From NCBI GenBank assembly GCA_009835735.1, contig VXWX01000010.1:49073-113072 (forward strand): a stretch of 64,000 nt of DNA. Reading direction: 5' to 3'. Origin of the DNA: Acidimicrobiaceae bacterium (GTDB lineage Bacteria > Actinomycetota > Acidimicrobiia > Acidimicrobiales > Aldehydirespiratoraceae). Positions 52,735 through 61,613 of the stretch are shown here, one piece after another. The position numbers and the translations under genes were made by a program. How positions within the stretch are numbered: the first letter of the stretch is position 1; each line of letters starts with the position of its first letter. Under the pieces are notes generated by a model. It had not been told where the DNA came from. It did no database searches and worked only from the letters and a program-made list of their open reading frames with translations.

Positions 52735-53115
52735 GCTGGAGTCAATGCTCGAGTTGTCGGCCAGGGCCCGCATGATGGAGATGCCCATGCCGGACTCCCG
52801 GCCGAGCCGGGCTTCCGACTCGGGGGGCGGCATCTCCGGCAGGGCGTCCACGTCGAAGCCGGGACCCTCGTCGCTGACCGTCACCACCACGCTCCCATTG
52901 GAGCAGCGGCAACAGACCTTCACGGGACGAGTGCTACCGGAGCGGATATGGGCCTGTATGGCGTTGGTGGTCGCCTCCGACACCGCCACCCGGAGGTCGT
53001 CGATGCGCGACGGCTCGAGGCTCGGCGCCAACTCGGCTGCCGCGGCCACAACCAGTCGCACCAGGGACACGTAGTCGGCCCGGGCCGGGATCTCGATCTC
53101 GACTGTGTCGCTCAT
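52675..53115 (-). CDS. RsbW-like anti-sigma/serine kinase (HATPase)
   Basis: A 146-residue GHKL-fold protein. N box DDLRVAVSEATTNAIQAH, G1 DEGPGFD, G2 GRESGMGISIMRAL. Such proteins bind a sigma factor and phosphorylate an anti-anti-sigma partner, which here is the upstream STAS gene; the ATG at 53115 overlaps that gene's stop by 4 bases. No sigma-B-type gene is adjacent. The 3' end overlaps mrpG antisense by 60 bases. Confidence 0.88.
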   Translation of the reverse strand: MSDTVEIEIPARADYVSLVRLVVAAAAELAPSLEPSRIDDLRVAVSEATTNAIQAHIRSGSTRPVKVCCRCSNGSVVVTVSDEGPGFDVDALPEMPPPESEARLGRESGMGISIMRALADNSSIDSSSEGTEVRLAFLVGGQVVHG

Positions 53116-53492
53116 GGCCGCCTCCGGGTGGAGGTCGCGCCATCGGTGCCGGCCACGGACAACTCGGAAAGGGTGTCGGTCGAGTGGTGCAGCGCCAGGA
53201 TCCTGTCCAGGTCGCAGATCTCGAACACCCTGCGGATGCGGGACGACGGGCACACCAGGGCCAGCTCGCCGCCTCGCTGGCGCACTCGCTTGAGCGCACC
53301 GACCACCGCCCCTAGTCCGAACGAGTCGACGAAGTCCAGCTCCGACAGGTCGAGGACCAGCAGGCGGGAACCCTCGGCCACCGCGGTGACGACGGCCTGG
53401 CGCATGTCGGGTGCCCCGACGACGTCAAGGTCGCCACCGACGCTGAGAACGGTCCACGGCGGCTGCTCACTGCGCCGGATCGTGACGGACAC
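53112..53492 (-). CDS. STAS-domain anti-anti-sigma factor
   Basis: A 126-residue RsbV/SpoIIAA-like protein. LVLDLSELDFVDSFGLGAVVGAL holds the phosphorylatable Ser in DSFGLG. It starts with GTG and is coupled to the kinase gene. An unphosphorylated form would bind the kinase and free a sigma factor. The C-terminal 25 residues are an unconserved tail. Confidence 0.9.
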   Translation of the reverse strand: MSVTIRRSEQPPWTVLSVGGDLDVVGAPDMRQAVVTAVAEGSRLLVLDLSELDFVDSFGLGAVVGALKRVRQRGGELALVCPSSRIRRVFEICDLDRILALHHSTDTLSELSVAGTDGATSTRRRP

Positions 53493-53535
53493 AGACGAAA
53501 ACGGTACCGCCTGTCTGGATCGACTTGGTGATTCA

Positions 53536-53625
53536 GAGGCCGAGCGGGGTCGGCGAGTGAAACTGGTTCATACGGGCGAGGCCGTGGCCCGAGCGGCCCG
53601 TGAGCGCAGCGAACAAGAGCGGGAA
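53536..53625. repeat. intergenic repeat, copy 2
   Basis: Shares 61 identical bases (53565-53625) with 33162-33222 and weaker identity upstream to 53536. It lies between the 3' end of the TadE-like gene and the 5' end of the STAS gene, all on the minus strand, the same placement as copy 1. Confidence 0.85.
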
Positions 53626-53656
53626 TGGGAGGTCGAGCGGAGCGTCGTCCAACCTT

Positions 53657-54064
53657 CTATTCGAGGCGCATGGTGGCGCGGGCCTCGAACACCGCATCGG
53701 AGACCAGCGGTCCCACCAGCGGAACGTCGGTGGGCTCGGCGTAGCGCAACTCCACGATTGCCCTACCGTTGGCTCGCCGCACGGACACCATCAGCCGTCC
53801 CGGGTCCAAGTCGGAAGCGGCCAGCGCGGCAGAGCGCACCTCGCCGTCACTCACGCCGACCGCGGCGGAGCGCACCGCTTCCCGGGCTGCATGTGTGACC
53901 AGCACCCTGGTCCGCACGAGCAGGCCCACCTGCACGAGGGCCAACAGCATCAGCGCGAAGAACGGCATCACCAGGGCCAACTCCACCGTCGCCTGTCCCG
54001 ATTGGCACGACCGGCCCCGCTGGTGCAGCCGTCCGGGCCGGTGAGCGGAGCGCCCTGCGCTCAC
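53657..54064 (-). CDS. TadE-like pilus assembly protein
   Basis: A 135-residue protein. CQSGQATVELALVMPFFALMLLALVQ is the TadE prepilin-like leader with the conserved Gln-Ala-Thr-Val-Glu and a hydrophobic helix; the rest is extracytoplasmic. I start at the GTG at 54064, overlapping the pilin stop (GTGA). It is the last gene of the tad operon. Confidence 0.88.
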   Translation of the reverse strand: MSAGRSAHRPGRLHQRGRSCQSGQATVELALVMPFFALMLLALVQVGLLVRTRVLVTHAAREAVRSAAVGVSDGEVRSAALAASDLDPGRLMVSVRRANGRAIVELRYAEPTDVPLVGPLVSDAVFEARATMRLE

Positions 54065-54273
54065 GAGACCATGTTGGCGACCGTGTCCACCATCTTGTCG
54101 AGCAGCCACGCGATCTTGCCCGAGCTGGTCGCCCAGGTCAGCAACAACAAGGCCACCGCAGCCGCGCCGACGAGCACGAGCGCGTACTCGGCGGTGGTCT
54201 GGCCGCGGTCGTCCAGCCGGCGCCGGACCGAGCCGCTGTACGCCTGCAGTACGGAGCAGATGCGCAGGAACAT
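54061..54273 (-). CDS. DUF4244/Flp-like pilin
   Basis: A 70-residue pilin-like protein with RGQTTAEYALVLVGAAAVALLLL: the Glu five residues into the processed form, a Tyr after it, and a long hydrophobic helix, as in Flp pilins. The ATG at 54273 has GAGAGGAG 6-7 bases upstream, which decides it over the in-frame TTG at 54288. The stop overlaps the TadE start. Confidence 0.9.
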   Translation of the reverse strand: MFLRICSVLQAYSGSVRRRLDDRGQTTAEYALVLVGAAAVALLLLTWATSSGKIAWLLDKMVDTVANMVS

Positions 54274-54284
54274 GGTCACTCCTC

Positions 54285-55067
54285 TCAAGACGAGAAACCC
54301 AAGTCAGAGACGGCTGTCAGCAGCAATGGGACGACGGTGAGCAGACAGAAGGCGGGCAGCACGCAGAACACGAGCGGGAACAGCATCAGCACCGGAACCC
54401 GCCTGGCAGCCTCCTGCGCCCGGACCCGGCGCCGGCGGTGAGCCTCGTCGGCAGCTCGCTGCAGCGCGGGCCGGAGCGGTGTTCCATCGATCTCGGCCGC
54501 AGTCACTGCGTACACGACCGACGAGACGCTGGAGCCCAAACTCTCCCGCAGCCTTCGCACCGAGTCGACGAAGGGCTCCCCGGCCGCGGTGCGCCGCACC
54601 ACTGCCAGCAACTCCGACCGGAACGGCTCCGAGACTCGGGGACCGATGTCGGCAAGGGCCGTCACCGTGGGTCTGCCCGCTCCGACTACCAGCCCGAGCA
54701 AGTCGATCACCTCGGGTAGATGGCGCTCGACCTCCAGCATCCGCTGGCGCCTGCGGGATCGCCGCCGGACGACGACCGCACCTACGACCCCCGAGAGCGC
54801 GAGCAGGCCGGCGGCCGGACCGAACGCTACGGCTGCGGCCGCCGTTACGAGAGCCAGGGTTCCGACCAGCGTCTCATCCTCCGGCTCGACTGCACCCACC
54901 GACAGCCACCGACCCAGTGCCGACAGAGCACCGGTCGGGTCGCGGCCGGCTGGCCGGGCGGCGCCGCGAAGGCGGCGACGGGCGGCGCGGTTCGTTGCGG
55001 CTGTTGTATCGAAGACGGTCAGCACCAGCAGGGCCGCGGCGGCTGCCGGCACGAGGCCTACGCCCAT
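54285..55067 (-). CDS. TadC-like pilus assembly membrane protein
   Basis: A 260-residue type II secretion F-domain protein. It opens MGVGLVPAAAAALLVLTVF, then has the F-domain with HLPEVIDLLGLVVGAGRPTV and GEPFVDSVRRLRESL, and ends in two hydrophobic helices (MLFPLVFCVLPAFCLLTVVPLLL). It overlaps the TadB stop by 10 bases. The frame is open upstream, but the ATG at 55067 fits the family. Confidence 0.88.
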   Translation of the reverse strand: MGVGLVPAAAAALLVLTVFDTTAATNRAARRRLRGAARPAGRDPTGALSALGRWLSVGAVEPEDETLVGTLALVTAAAAVAFGPAAGLLALSGVVGAVVVRRRSRRRQRMLEVERHLPEVIDLLGLVVGAGRPTVTALADIGPRVSEPFRSELLAVVRRTAAGEPFVDSVRRLRESLGSSVSSVVYAVTAAEIDGTPLRPALQRAADEAHRRRRVRAQEAARRVPVLMLFPLVFCVLPAFCLLTVVPLLLTAVSDLGFSS

Positions 55068-55738
55068 CGGCCCACACCCCGGCTCAGTCGGGCCATCCAC
55101 CAGAGGCCGAGACTTTCCAGTGCCAGGCCGACCACCAGCGACATGAGCCCGATCGGCGTGGTCAGCAGCCCGCTCATCGCATCGGTGTCGACGAGCGTGA
55201 CGATGACCGCGAAGCCAGCCGGAGCGGCCGCGACGACCATTCCGGAGGTGCGCGTCTGTGAGGTTAGGGCCCGGATCTCGTCGCCTAGGGCCTGCCGCTG
55301 GCGCAGCGATGCGGCCGCCTGATCGAGGCTCGCGGCCATGGCCGCGCCCGAAGTGTGGCCCAGTACCAGCAGGGCCGCAGCCGTCCGGCGGTCGGGGGCG
55401 CCGGTGACCCAATCGTCAAGAGCGTCCGAGAGGCTCAGACCGCCGCGGATCCTGCTCACCACGGGACGCAGGCCGGTCTCGGGGAGTTCCTCAGCCACAC
55501 CCTCGAGAGCGGTCAACACGGAGGCGCCGGATCGCAGGGCCCGGGCCGTCAACTCGAGCGCCTGCGGTACGGCGTCGGCCTGCTCAGGCCGTCCTCTCCA
55601 CCGTCGCGCCGCCGCCAGCCGGGTGGACGCGGCCCTCCGCTGCGGCGTGCCACGCTGCACGCGACCCCTGGTCCCCGCCGGCGGCAGATCCGGGGCCAAC
55701 GCGACGAACAGCAGGACGGCGGCCATCACCGCAGTCAC
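55058..55738 (-). CDS. TadB-like pilus assembly membrane protein
   Basis: A 226-residue type II secretion F-domain protein partnering TadC. ALELTARALRSGASVLTALEGVA and GGLSLSDALDDWV are typical, with hydrophobic helices at both ends. The GTG start overlaps the TadA stop by 4 bases. It is shorter than proteobacterial TadB, as usual in actinobacteria. Confidence 0.88.
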   Translation of the reverse strand: MTAVMAAVLLFVALAPDLPPAGTRGRVQRGTPQRRAASTRLAAARRWRGRPEQADAVPQALELTARALRSGASVLTALEGVAEELPETGLRPVVSRIRGGLSLSDALDDWVTGAPDRRTAAALLVLGHTSGAAMAASLDQAAASLRQRQALGDEIRALTSQTRTSGMVVAAAPAGFAVIVTLVDTDAMSGLLTTPIGLMSLVVGLALESLGLWWMARLSRGVGRWA

Positions 55739-56865
55739 TTCTTTGGCTCCAGACGGGCAGCCCGGGCGATGGGCGAGCAGACCTCTGTGTCGTCTGTGTC
55801 GTCGGCCAGCAGGCGCACCCTGTCGTGGTCCGTAACTTCGGCGACGGCGGCGATCCGCCGGGTGCCGTCGGGGGATCTTCCCAGATGCACGACGGCATCG
55901 ATCGCGGCGGTCACATGATCCCGAACCGCCTCCACTCCCAGACGCTCATCGGCTGCCGTGGCCAACGCGGCCAGCCGGCGCAGAGCGTCGACCGGACCGT
56001 TGGCGTGCACCGTGGAGAGGCATCCAGCGTGGCCCGTGTTCAGGGCGTGCAGCAGATCGAGCGCCTCCGGGCCCCGCACCTCTCCCACCACCAGCCGGTC
56101 GGGGCGCATCCGCAGCGCGTTGCGCACGAGATCCCTGATCGTCACCGCCCCTCCACCCTCGCGGGACTCGGGCCGGGCCTCCAGCCTCACCACGTGGGGA
56201 TGATCCAACTGCAGTTCGGCGGCGTCCTCGATGGTGATGACCCGCTGGTGGTGGCTCACCCGGCCGGCCAGGGCGTTGAGCAGAGTGGTCTTGCCCGCTC
56301 CCGTGCCGCCGCTGACGACGAGATTTGCCCCCCGGTCGACAAGCTCCTCAAGCAGAGCCACCACCGGCGGTCCCGCGAACATCTCAAGGGCCACGTCGGG
56401 CACCACGAAGCGGCGGATTGTCACATAGGGGCCATCGACAGCCACCGGAGGAACAGCCACATGGACCCGGGAGCCGTCCGGCAGGCGGCCGTCCACGCAG
56501 GGGGTCAGCTGATCGACCCGGCGGCCCAGCGGGGACACGATTCTCTCGATGACCAGGTCGACGGCGGCCCGGTCCAGCGACACGCCGCTCCGGCTCACCG
56601 TGCCGCCCCGCTCGATCCACACCGGCCCCGGCCCGTTGATCATCACCTCGCTGACCGATGCATCGGCGAGCAGCGGCTCCAGTGGGCCCAGGCCATGCAC
56701 CCGGGCCGCGACCCGGGCCACCACGTCGTCAAGCACATGCTGCGGGGTGAGCGGGGCCAGAGCGCGGACGATGCCCGCCATGTCCACCGCCGGCATCGGG
56801 CCTTCGGCAATCGTGTCGATCACCCTGCGATGCACGGCCTCCACCAGTGCGGCGGCGCCGGTCAT
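55735..56865 (-). CDS. tadA: TadA/CpaF secretion ATPase
   Basis: A 376-residue hexameric ATPase that powers pilus assembly. Walker [15 protein letters not shown] (near 184), [20 protein letters not shown] (Asp/His boxes), Walker [20 protein letters not shown]. The N-terminal domain lies before [17 protein letters not shown]. It overlaps the Ssd-like gene upstream and tadB downstream by 4 bases each. Confidence 0.95.
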   Translation of the reverse strand: MTGAAALVEAVHRRVIDTIAEGPMPAVDMAGIVRALAPLTPQHVLDDVVARVAARVHGLGPLEPLLADASVSEVMINGPGPVWIERGGTVSRSGVSLDRAAVDLVIERIVSPLGRRVDQLTPCVDGRLPDGSRVHVAVPPVAVDGPYVTIRRFVVPDVALEMFAGPPVVALLEELVDRGANLVVSGGTGAGKTTLLNALAGRVSHHQRVITIEDAAELQLDHPHVVRLEARPESREGGGAVTIRDLVRNALRMRPDRLVVGEVRGPEALDLLHALNTGHAGCLSTVHANGPVDALRRLAALATAADERLGVEAVRDHVTAAIDAVVHLGRSPDGTRRIAAVAEVTDHDRVRLLADDTDDTEVCSPIARAARLEPKK

Positions 56866-57536
56866 GCCGGCAACTCGAAGCGTCGCAGCGGAGGGGGCAG
56901 CATGCTCGCGATCGTCCCCGCGTCAACCGAACGGGCGACGCGGGGATCCCAAGCCACCCGCTTCACGCTGGAGGCACCGACGGCGGCGGCGACGTCCCGC
57001 ACCCGCAGAGTCCGACCCGGCTCCTCCACCAGGACCACCCAGTCATAGGGACCAGACGTTCGCTGGGCCCGATTCAGGGCGAGGTAGCAGGACCGCAGCA
57101 CGCACACCGGCCGGTGCGATGCTGCGAGGTCAGTTCGCAGCTCGAACGGATCCAGCCCGGCGTCCACCACCACCGGACCAATGCGGGCCAGCATCTCAAG
57201 AGCCAGCACCAGCCTCGATCGCTGGTTCTCGCGATCTGCGGTCTGGTCGACCAGCGCGGGTTGGGTGCCATCGCGGAGCAGTCTCAGACCCGGAGCCACG
57301 TCCTCCAGCAGCCTGCCGATGGCGTCGGCCGCGACGCCGTCTCCCGCGGCCACCCAATCGCCGATGCCGGGCTCCGACGGCGCCGTGCCGGCGAGCATGC
57401 CGAGTAGCGCCGGCTGGTCGCCGGTGAGGTCCACGAGTGTGGTCTCCCGGTCCTCTGAGGCCAGGCGGATGGCGGTCGCGGCAGCTACCACCGACGTGCC
57501 GACGCCGCCTTTGACCGACCAGTACCAGATGATCAT
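56862..57536 (-). CDS. CpaE/Ssd-like MinD-family ATPase
   Basis: A 224-residue ParA/MinD-type protein with the deviant Walker A motif KGGVGTS near the N-terminus and AARIGPVVVDAGLD-like VVVDAGLDP as Walker B. It corresponds to the septum-site-determining (ssd) gene that heads the tad operon in Mycobacterium. The ATG at 57536 has GGAGGAG 4 bases upstream, chosen over the in-frame GTG at 57551. It probably positions the pilus machinery at a pole or septum. Confidence 0.85.
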   Translation of the reverse strand: MIIWYWSVKGGVGTSVVAAATAIRLASEDRETTLVDLTGDQPALLGMLAGTAPSEPGIGDWVAAGDGVAADAIGRLLEDVAPGLRLLRDGTQPALVDQTADRENQRSRLVLALEMLARIGPVVVDAGLDPFELRTDLAASHRPVCVLRSCYLALNRAQRTSGPYDWVVLVEEPGRTLRVRDVAAAVGASSVKRVAWDPRVARSVDAGTIASMLPPPLRRFELPA

Positions 57537-57695
57537 TCGCTCCTCCCGCACGTCGGCGTACCTTGACGGCGGGACTTGGAGCGCTGAGGCTCAGCCAGAA
57601 CGCTGGGCGTTCCGGCGGCCGTCCCGGCGTCCAGCGAACCAGGCCAGCGACGGCACTCTACAAGTGCTCTGAGAGATTACAACCTGATTGAATGA
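57537..57695 (-). promoter_or_regulatory. tad operon upstream region
   Basis: A 159-base gap. The minus strand has a plausible promoter TTGTAA, 16 bases, TAGAGT. At 57690-57709 GAATGA and TCATTC form a 6-bp inverted repeat across the stop codon of the preceding F420 oxidoreductase gene, a possible weak terminator. Nothing else is seen. Confidence 0.35.
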
Positions 57696-58676
57696 CTATT
57701 CGATCATTCCCATGATCTTCGCGCCCGAACGAAGCAACTCCTCGGCCGGCTCGTCGTCGACCAGCGGCACGATGAAGGACTCGATCCCGTGCTGTGAGGC
57801 CAGGCTGTGAAGCTCCTCGGCGCACTCGCCAGGGGTGCCGGCGATCACGAACGGCAGCGTCCACTCGTCGCGAACATGCTCGGCCGCGGCTTCAAGGCCG
57901 TCGGACAGAGCGGCCCTGATCGCAGCCGCGTCGGCGTCGGTGAGGCCGATGGCCTCCTGCACCTCGGGAGGCGAATCGACCAGCCGGTAGGTCATGTGAG
58001 GCTTGACCGCGGCCATGGTGTCCTCGTCGGTCACCAGCATCGTGGAATAGGCGATGCAGGGATCGTTGCCCGCGGCCCGGCCCGCGGCCCTGACCCGCTC
58101 CACCGCCGCGCCCAGATGCGGCTTGTACAGGAAGTCCACCAGCACCCCGTCACAGGCCGAGCCGCCCAACTCCAACATCCTCGGTCCCCGTCCGGCCAGC
58201 CAGATCTCGGTGCCGGGCCGGGCATTCAGCAGGGACGCCTCGCGCAGGCTCACACGGGAGCCCTCGACGGTGACGGTGTCACCCGCGAACAGGCGCCGGC
58301 AGGCGTCGATGGTCTCACGCACCGCGGTCAGGGGTCGCTCGCGGGCTATGCCGAGAGGGTCGAGCGTGAGGCTGCCTCCGGCGCCGACGCCGAGGAAGGC
58401 CCGCCCGCCCGACAGCTCGTCGAGCGAGGCGATGGCCCCTGCAGTGGCTCCCGCGTGGCGGGTGTAGGGGTTGGTGATGCCGGGACCGATCGTGAGGGAC
58501 TCGGTGGAAAGGGCAATGGCGGTCATCGCCACGTACACATCACTGGCCGCGAGCCCCTCGTCGTACACCCAGCAGCGCTCGTAGCCGAGACTCTCGGCCA
58601 GCCGGGCGAGCTCCACCGCCCGCTCGACGGATCCATGGGGCAGCACGTTGAACGCAGGCCGGACCACGGAACTCAC
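57696..58676 (-). CDS. LLM-class F420-dependent oxidoreductase
   Basis: A 326-residue luciferase-like oxidoreductase, paralogous to the protein at 23.7-24.7 kb: GPGITNPYTRHAG, GGRAFLGVGAGGSLTLDPLG and IWLAGRGPRMLELGGSACDG. The GTG start overlaps the stop of the EF2563-type gene by 4 bases, so it belongs to the molybdenum-hydroxylase operon as its last gene. A role with F420 in the same oxidation pathway is inferred. Confidence 0.87.
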   Translation of the reverse strand: MSSVVRPAFNVLPHGSVERAVELARLAESLGYERCWVYDEGLAASDVYVAMTAIALSTESLTIGPGITNPYTRHAGATAGAIASLDELSGGRAFLGVGAGGSLTLDPLGIARERPLTAVRETIDACRRLFAGDTVTVEGSRVSLREASLLNARPGTEIWLAGRGPRMLELGGSACDGVLVDFLYKPHLGAAVERVRAAGRAAGNDPCIAYSTMLVTDEDTMAAVKPHMTYRLVDSPPEVQEAIGLTDADAAAIRAALSDGLEAAAEHVRDEWTLPFVIAGTPGECAEELHSLASQHGIESFIVPLVDDEPAEELLRSGAKIMGMIE

Positions 58677-59458
58677 CCTATTCGCCGAGTGCTGCGGGCC
58701 AGCACGGCCTCGAGCACTCCGTTGCCCACGGCCAGAGCCTTGTCGGAGATCTTCCAGCATTCGGAAGGGTCGCCGCGGGGATCGACGTCGCCAATCTTGA
58801 GGCCGGCCCGTACCCGCATGCCGGTGCGAATGGCACCCCTCACGACGCCGTCGAACGGCGCCCGGACCGTCACATCGTCCACGACGCCGAGCAGCTGACC
58901 CTCGCTGACCACATCCCCGATGGCGATTCGCCACTCCACTGCCCCGGCGGTCGGCGCTCGCACGACCCGGTCGGCCGATCGACCCCCGAGTTCGGCGGGT
59001 GTGCCGGTGTCGGGCTGAGCCTGCCCCGTCCAGACGACCCGGCCCAGGTTCGGTCCCCGCATGGTCTCGACCACCGCATGACAGTCGACGCCTGCGGTGA
59101 ACCCGGGACCCAGGGCCACGACGACCTCGGCGTCGTCGATGGAGGTGTCGAGGTTGCGCTTGGCCATCCTGGCGTCCACCACCACAGCGGGCCGAACGGG
59201 ATCCAGCGCCGTCAACTCCGGGGCGACGAGTACGGCAACATCACCCTGCTCCAAGACCGCCAGAACCTCCGGGCGCTTATCGGCCCGCACGCCTCTCATT
59301 CCCTGAACAATGATCTCACCATCGGTGACCGCGGTCGACAGCGACACCGTGCGGCGCACGGTCAGAGGCTCGGGCAGCTCCAGCACCACCACCGGCCAGC
59401 CCTGCCTCGTGAGGTGCCAGGCGACTCCGGTGGCCAGATCGCCCCCGCCCCGCAGCAC
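58673..59458 (-). CDS. EF2563/YqeB-type protein of the selenium-dependent molybdenum hydroxylase system
   Basis: A 261-residue protein starting LRGGGDLATGVAWHLTRQGW, then LELPEPLTVRRTVSLSTAV, GPGFTAGVDCHAVVETMRG and a C-terminal barrel-like KIGDVDPRGDPS…ISDKALAVGNGVLEA. This matches the EF2563 family, which forms the second half of E. coli YqeB and is linked to molybdenum hydroxylases carrying a dissociable selenium. It lies directly after XdhC, so the two genes are a split YqeB. Start GTG at 59458; upstream in-frame codons are also open. No selenium genes are visible in this window. Confidence 0.8.
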   Translation of the reverse strand: MLRGGGDLATGVAWHLTRQGWPVVVLELPEPLTVRRTVSLSTAVTDGEIIVQGMRGVRADKRPEVLAVLEQGDVAVLVAPELTALDPVRPAVVVDARMAKRNLDTSIDDAEVVVALGPGFTAGVDCHAVVETMRGPNLGRVVWTGQAQPDTGTPAELGGRSADRVVRAPTAGAVEWRIAIGDVVSEGQLLGVVDDVTVRAPFDGVVRGAIRTGMRVRAGLKIGDVDPRGDPSECWKISDKALAVGNGVLEAVLARSTRRIG

Positions 59459-59468
59459 GCACAGCGGC

Positions 59469-60263
59469 TCACGTACGGCGATGGGCGACCACCTCGGCCA
59501 GGATGCTCAGCGCGATCTCCTCGGGTGTCTCGGCGCCCACCTCGATGCCGATGGGCGCATGGACCCGGTCGAGTGCGGTCGGATCCACACCCTCGGCCTC
59601 CAAGCGGGCCCGGGTGGTGGCCCAGCGGCGCTCGCTGCCCATAACCCCGACGTAGCCGGCATCGGTGGCCAGCAGCGCGGGCAGGGCTGCCGCGTCCACG
59701 TCCACGTTGCGGGTCACCAGCACCACCGATACGTCCTCATCGATCCTCCGGCCGGCAAGCAGGTCGTCGACAGTGCCGATGATCAACTCGTCCGGCACCC
59801 CGTCACCGGAGTCACTTCCGGGTACCTCGGAGTCGGGTGAGTCACTGGTGGCCATCGAGCGGTCGTCGGTGGCCACCACCCGGAAGCCCAGCCAGTCGGC
59901 GAGCTGGGCCACGGCCCGTCCCACGTGTCCGTATCCCATGACAATGACGGTCGGATTGGGCATATGCGGCTCCACGAATATCTGAACGTCGCCCCCGCAG
60001 ACGCCGGGATCACCCCGGCCGGGATCGACTAGACGGTACGACAGCAGGCGGCAGCGGCCGTCAGCGAGCGCGGCCACCGCCTCGGACACGACCCGGGCTT
60101 CCATCTCTCCCCCGCCGACGGTGCCCGAGATGCTGCCGTCGCGGAAGACCAGCATCTTGGCCCCGGCCCGGCGGGGCACGGAACGCGACGTGTCGACGAC
60201 GGTGGCCGAGGCGACGGCCACACCGCCTTCCACGGCCTCGGAGAGCCGGCGGAGCATGCTCAC
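59469..60263 (-). CDS. XdhC-family molybdenum cofactor maturation protein
   Basis: A 264-residue XdhC. The N-terminal SVPRRAGAKMLVFRDGSISGTVGGGEMEA and the Rossmann-like C-terminal part (VIVMGYGHVGRAVAQLADWLGF … HAPIGIEVGAETPEEIALSILAEVV) are complete. XdhC inserts a terminal sulfido ligand into the molybdenum cofactor. Start GTG at 60263 overlaps the amidohydrolase stop; GTG at 60269 is possible. Confidence 0.9.
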   Translation of the reverse strand: MSMLRRLSEAVEGGVAVASATVVDTSRSVPRRAGAKMLVFRDGSISGTVGGGEMEARVVSEAVAALADGRCRLLSYRLVDPGRGDPGVCGGDVQIFVEPHMPNPTVIVMGYGHVGRAVAQLADWLGFRVVATDDRSMATSDSPDSEVPGSDSGDGVPDELIIGTVDDLLAGRRIDEDVSVVLVTRNVDVDAAALPALLATDAGYVGVMGSERRWATTRARLEAEGVDPTALDRVHAPIGIEVGAETPEEIALSILAEVVAHRRT

Positions 60264-61606
60264 GACCACAGCCTCGCAGCCTGTTCGAGCGTATGGGCCC
60301 GCCGCTTGTCCATGTCAGCACCGATCACCTCGCCGCCGTCGACGATCCAGTCCCCTCCCACCATCACCCTGCTCACATTCGAGGCGCTGCGCCACAGCAC
60401 CAGCTGATCCAGCAGGTTGTGGGCCTCCACCGGGGTGGGCAGGCCCCGGGGACCCTCCAGGTCGACCAACTGCAGGTCGGCGTGCCAGCCAGGCTCCAGC
60501 CGACCCACCCTCTCCAGGCCGAGGGTGCGAGCCGATCCCTCGGTTGCCATGTGCAAGACGGTGGCCGCGCTGATCGCGCCGGGGTCGAGGGTGGCCGCCC
60601 GGTGCAGCAGGAAGGCGCCCCGCATCACCGCGAACATGTCGTTGAGATACCCGTCGGAGCCGAGCCCGACGGTGACTCCCCGTTCCAGCATCTCGAGCAC
60701 GGGAGCGATCCCGCCTCCTACCTCGCAATTCGAGAGCGGCATGTGCGAGACCCTGATGCCGGACTCGGCGATGATGTCGATCTCGCGGGACGACAGCTGC
60801 ACGCACTGGCTGGCCTGGAAGCGGGGCGAGGCCACCCCGATGCGGTCGTAGAACTCCAGGGTGCGCATGCCGTGGTGCTCGGTGCACCAGCGGCCCTCAT
60901 GGACTCCCTCGTTCACATGGGCGTGGCAGAACACGTCCAGGTCCGCGGCCGCGTCGAAGGCCTGGCGGATGAAGGGCTCTCCGCAGGTGAACGTGGTGTG
61001 GATGCACATGGCGCCCGACACCCGGCCGTCGCGTCCGGCGCCTTCACTCGCGGCGCGTGCTCGACAGTCCTCGATGAAACTGACGTTCTCGTCCAGGCCG
61101 GCCTGGCCGTTGGCCTCACCCATCCGCTCGGTTGCCTCGAATGACAGCACCCCTCGCAGCCCGCTGCCGGCCACGGCCTCGCGCTGCGCGAACAGCGCGC
61201 CGGGCAGAGCGTTGGGAGCTTCGAGGATGTCGAAGAAGCTGGTGGTGCCGCCGGCAGCCAGATCGGCTGTCACCCAGGCGGCCGCGGCCGCGATCATCTC
61301 GTGGTCGAGGGCGTTCTCCACCAGTGGCCACCAGTAGTCGTCCAGAAAGCCCCAGAAGTCGGCGACCGGCATCGCCGGCGCCGGAACGCCGTGGGCCAGC
61401 ACCCCGTACAGGTGCACGTGCGCATTGACGAAGCCGGGCAACAGCACGCAACCGGAGCCGTCACAGAAGTCGTCGTCGGGATACCGGGCTCGCAGTTCGG
61501 TGACCGGGCCGGAGTCGTCGATCAGGCCGTCGACCACGCGCACCGCCCAGCGCCGGCGGGGCTCGTCCAGCGCCGCGGTCACGGCCCAGTCGGCCCCGAT
61601 GATCAT
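60260..61606 (-). CDS. metal-dependent amidohydrolase/deaminase (TrzA/SsnA-like)
   Basis: A 448-residue amidohydrolase-superfamily enzyme. VLLPGFVNAHVHLYG gives the first metal His pair, IHTTFTCGE and CHAHVNEG the following His residues, and VGLGSDGYLNDMF the metal-binding Asp region. The type resembles guanine/cytosine deaminases and SsnA, an amidohydrolase of E. coli purine/selenium molybdenum-hydroxylase clusters. It starts 7 bases after the large subunit stop. A cyclic amidine or purine-like substrate is likely. Confidence 0.87.
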   Translation of the reverse strand: MIIGADWAVTAALDEPRRRWAVRVVDGLIDDSGPVTELRARYPDDDFCDGSGCVLLPGFVNAHVHLYGVLAHGVPAPAMPVADFWGFLDDYWWPLVENALDHEMIAAAAAWVTADLAAGGTTSFFDILEAPNALPGALFAQREAVAGSGLRGVLSFEATERMGEANGQAGLDENVSFIEDCRARAASEGAGRDGRVSGAMCIHTTFTCGEPFIRQAFDAAADLDVFCHAHVNEGVHEGRWCTEHHGMRTLEFYDRIGVASPRFQASQCVQLSSREIDIIAESGIRVSHMPLSNCEVGGGIAPVLEMLERGVTVGLGSDGYLNDMFAVMRGAFLLHRAATLDPGAISAATVLHMATEGSARTLGLERVGRLEPGWHADLQLVDLEGPRGLPTPVEAHNLLDQLVLWRSASNVSRVMVGGDWIVDGGEVIGADMDKRRAHTLEQAARLWS

Positions 61607-61613
61607 CGCCGGG

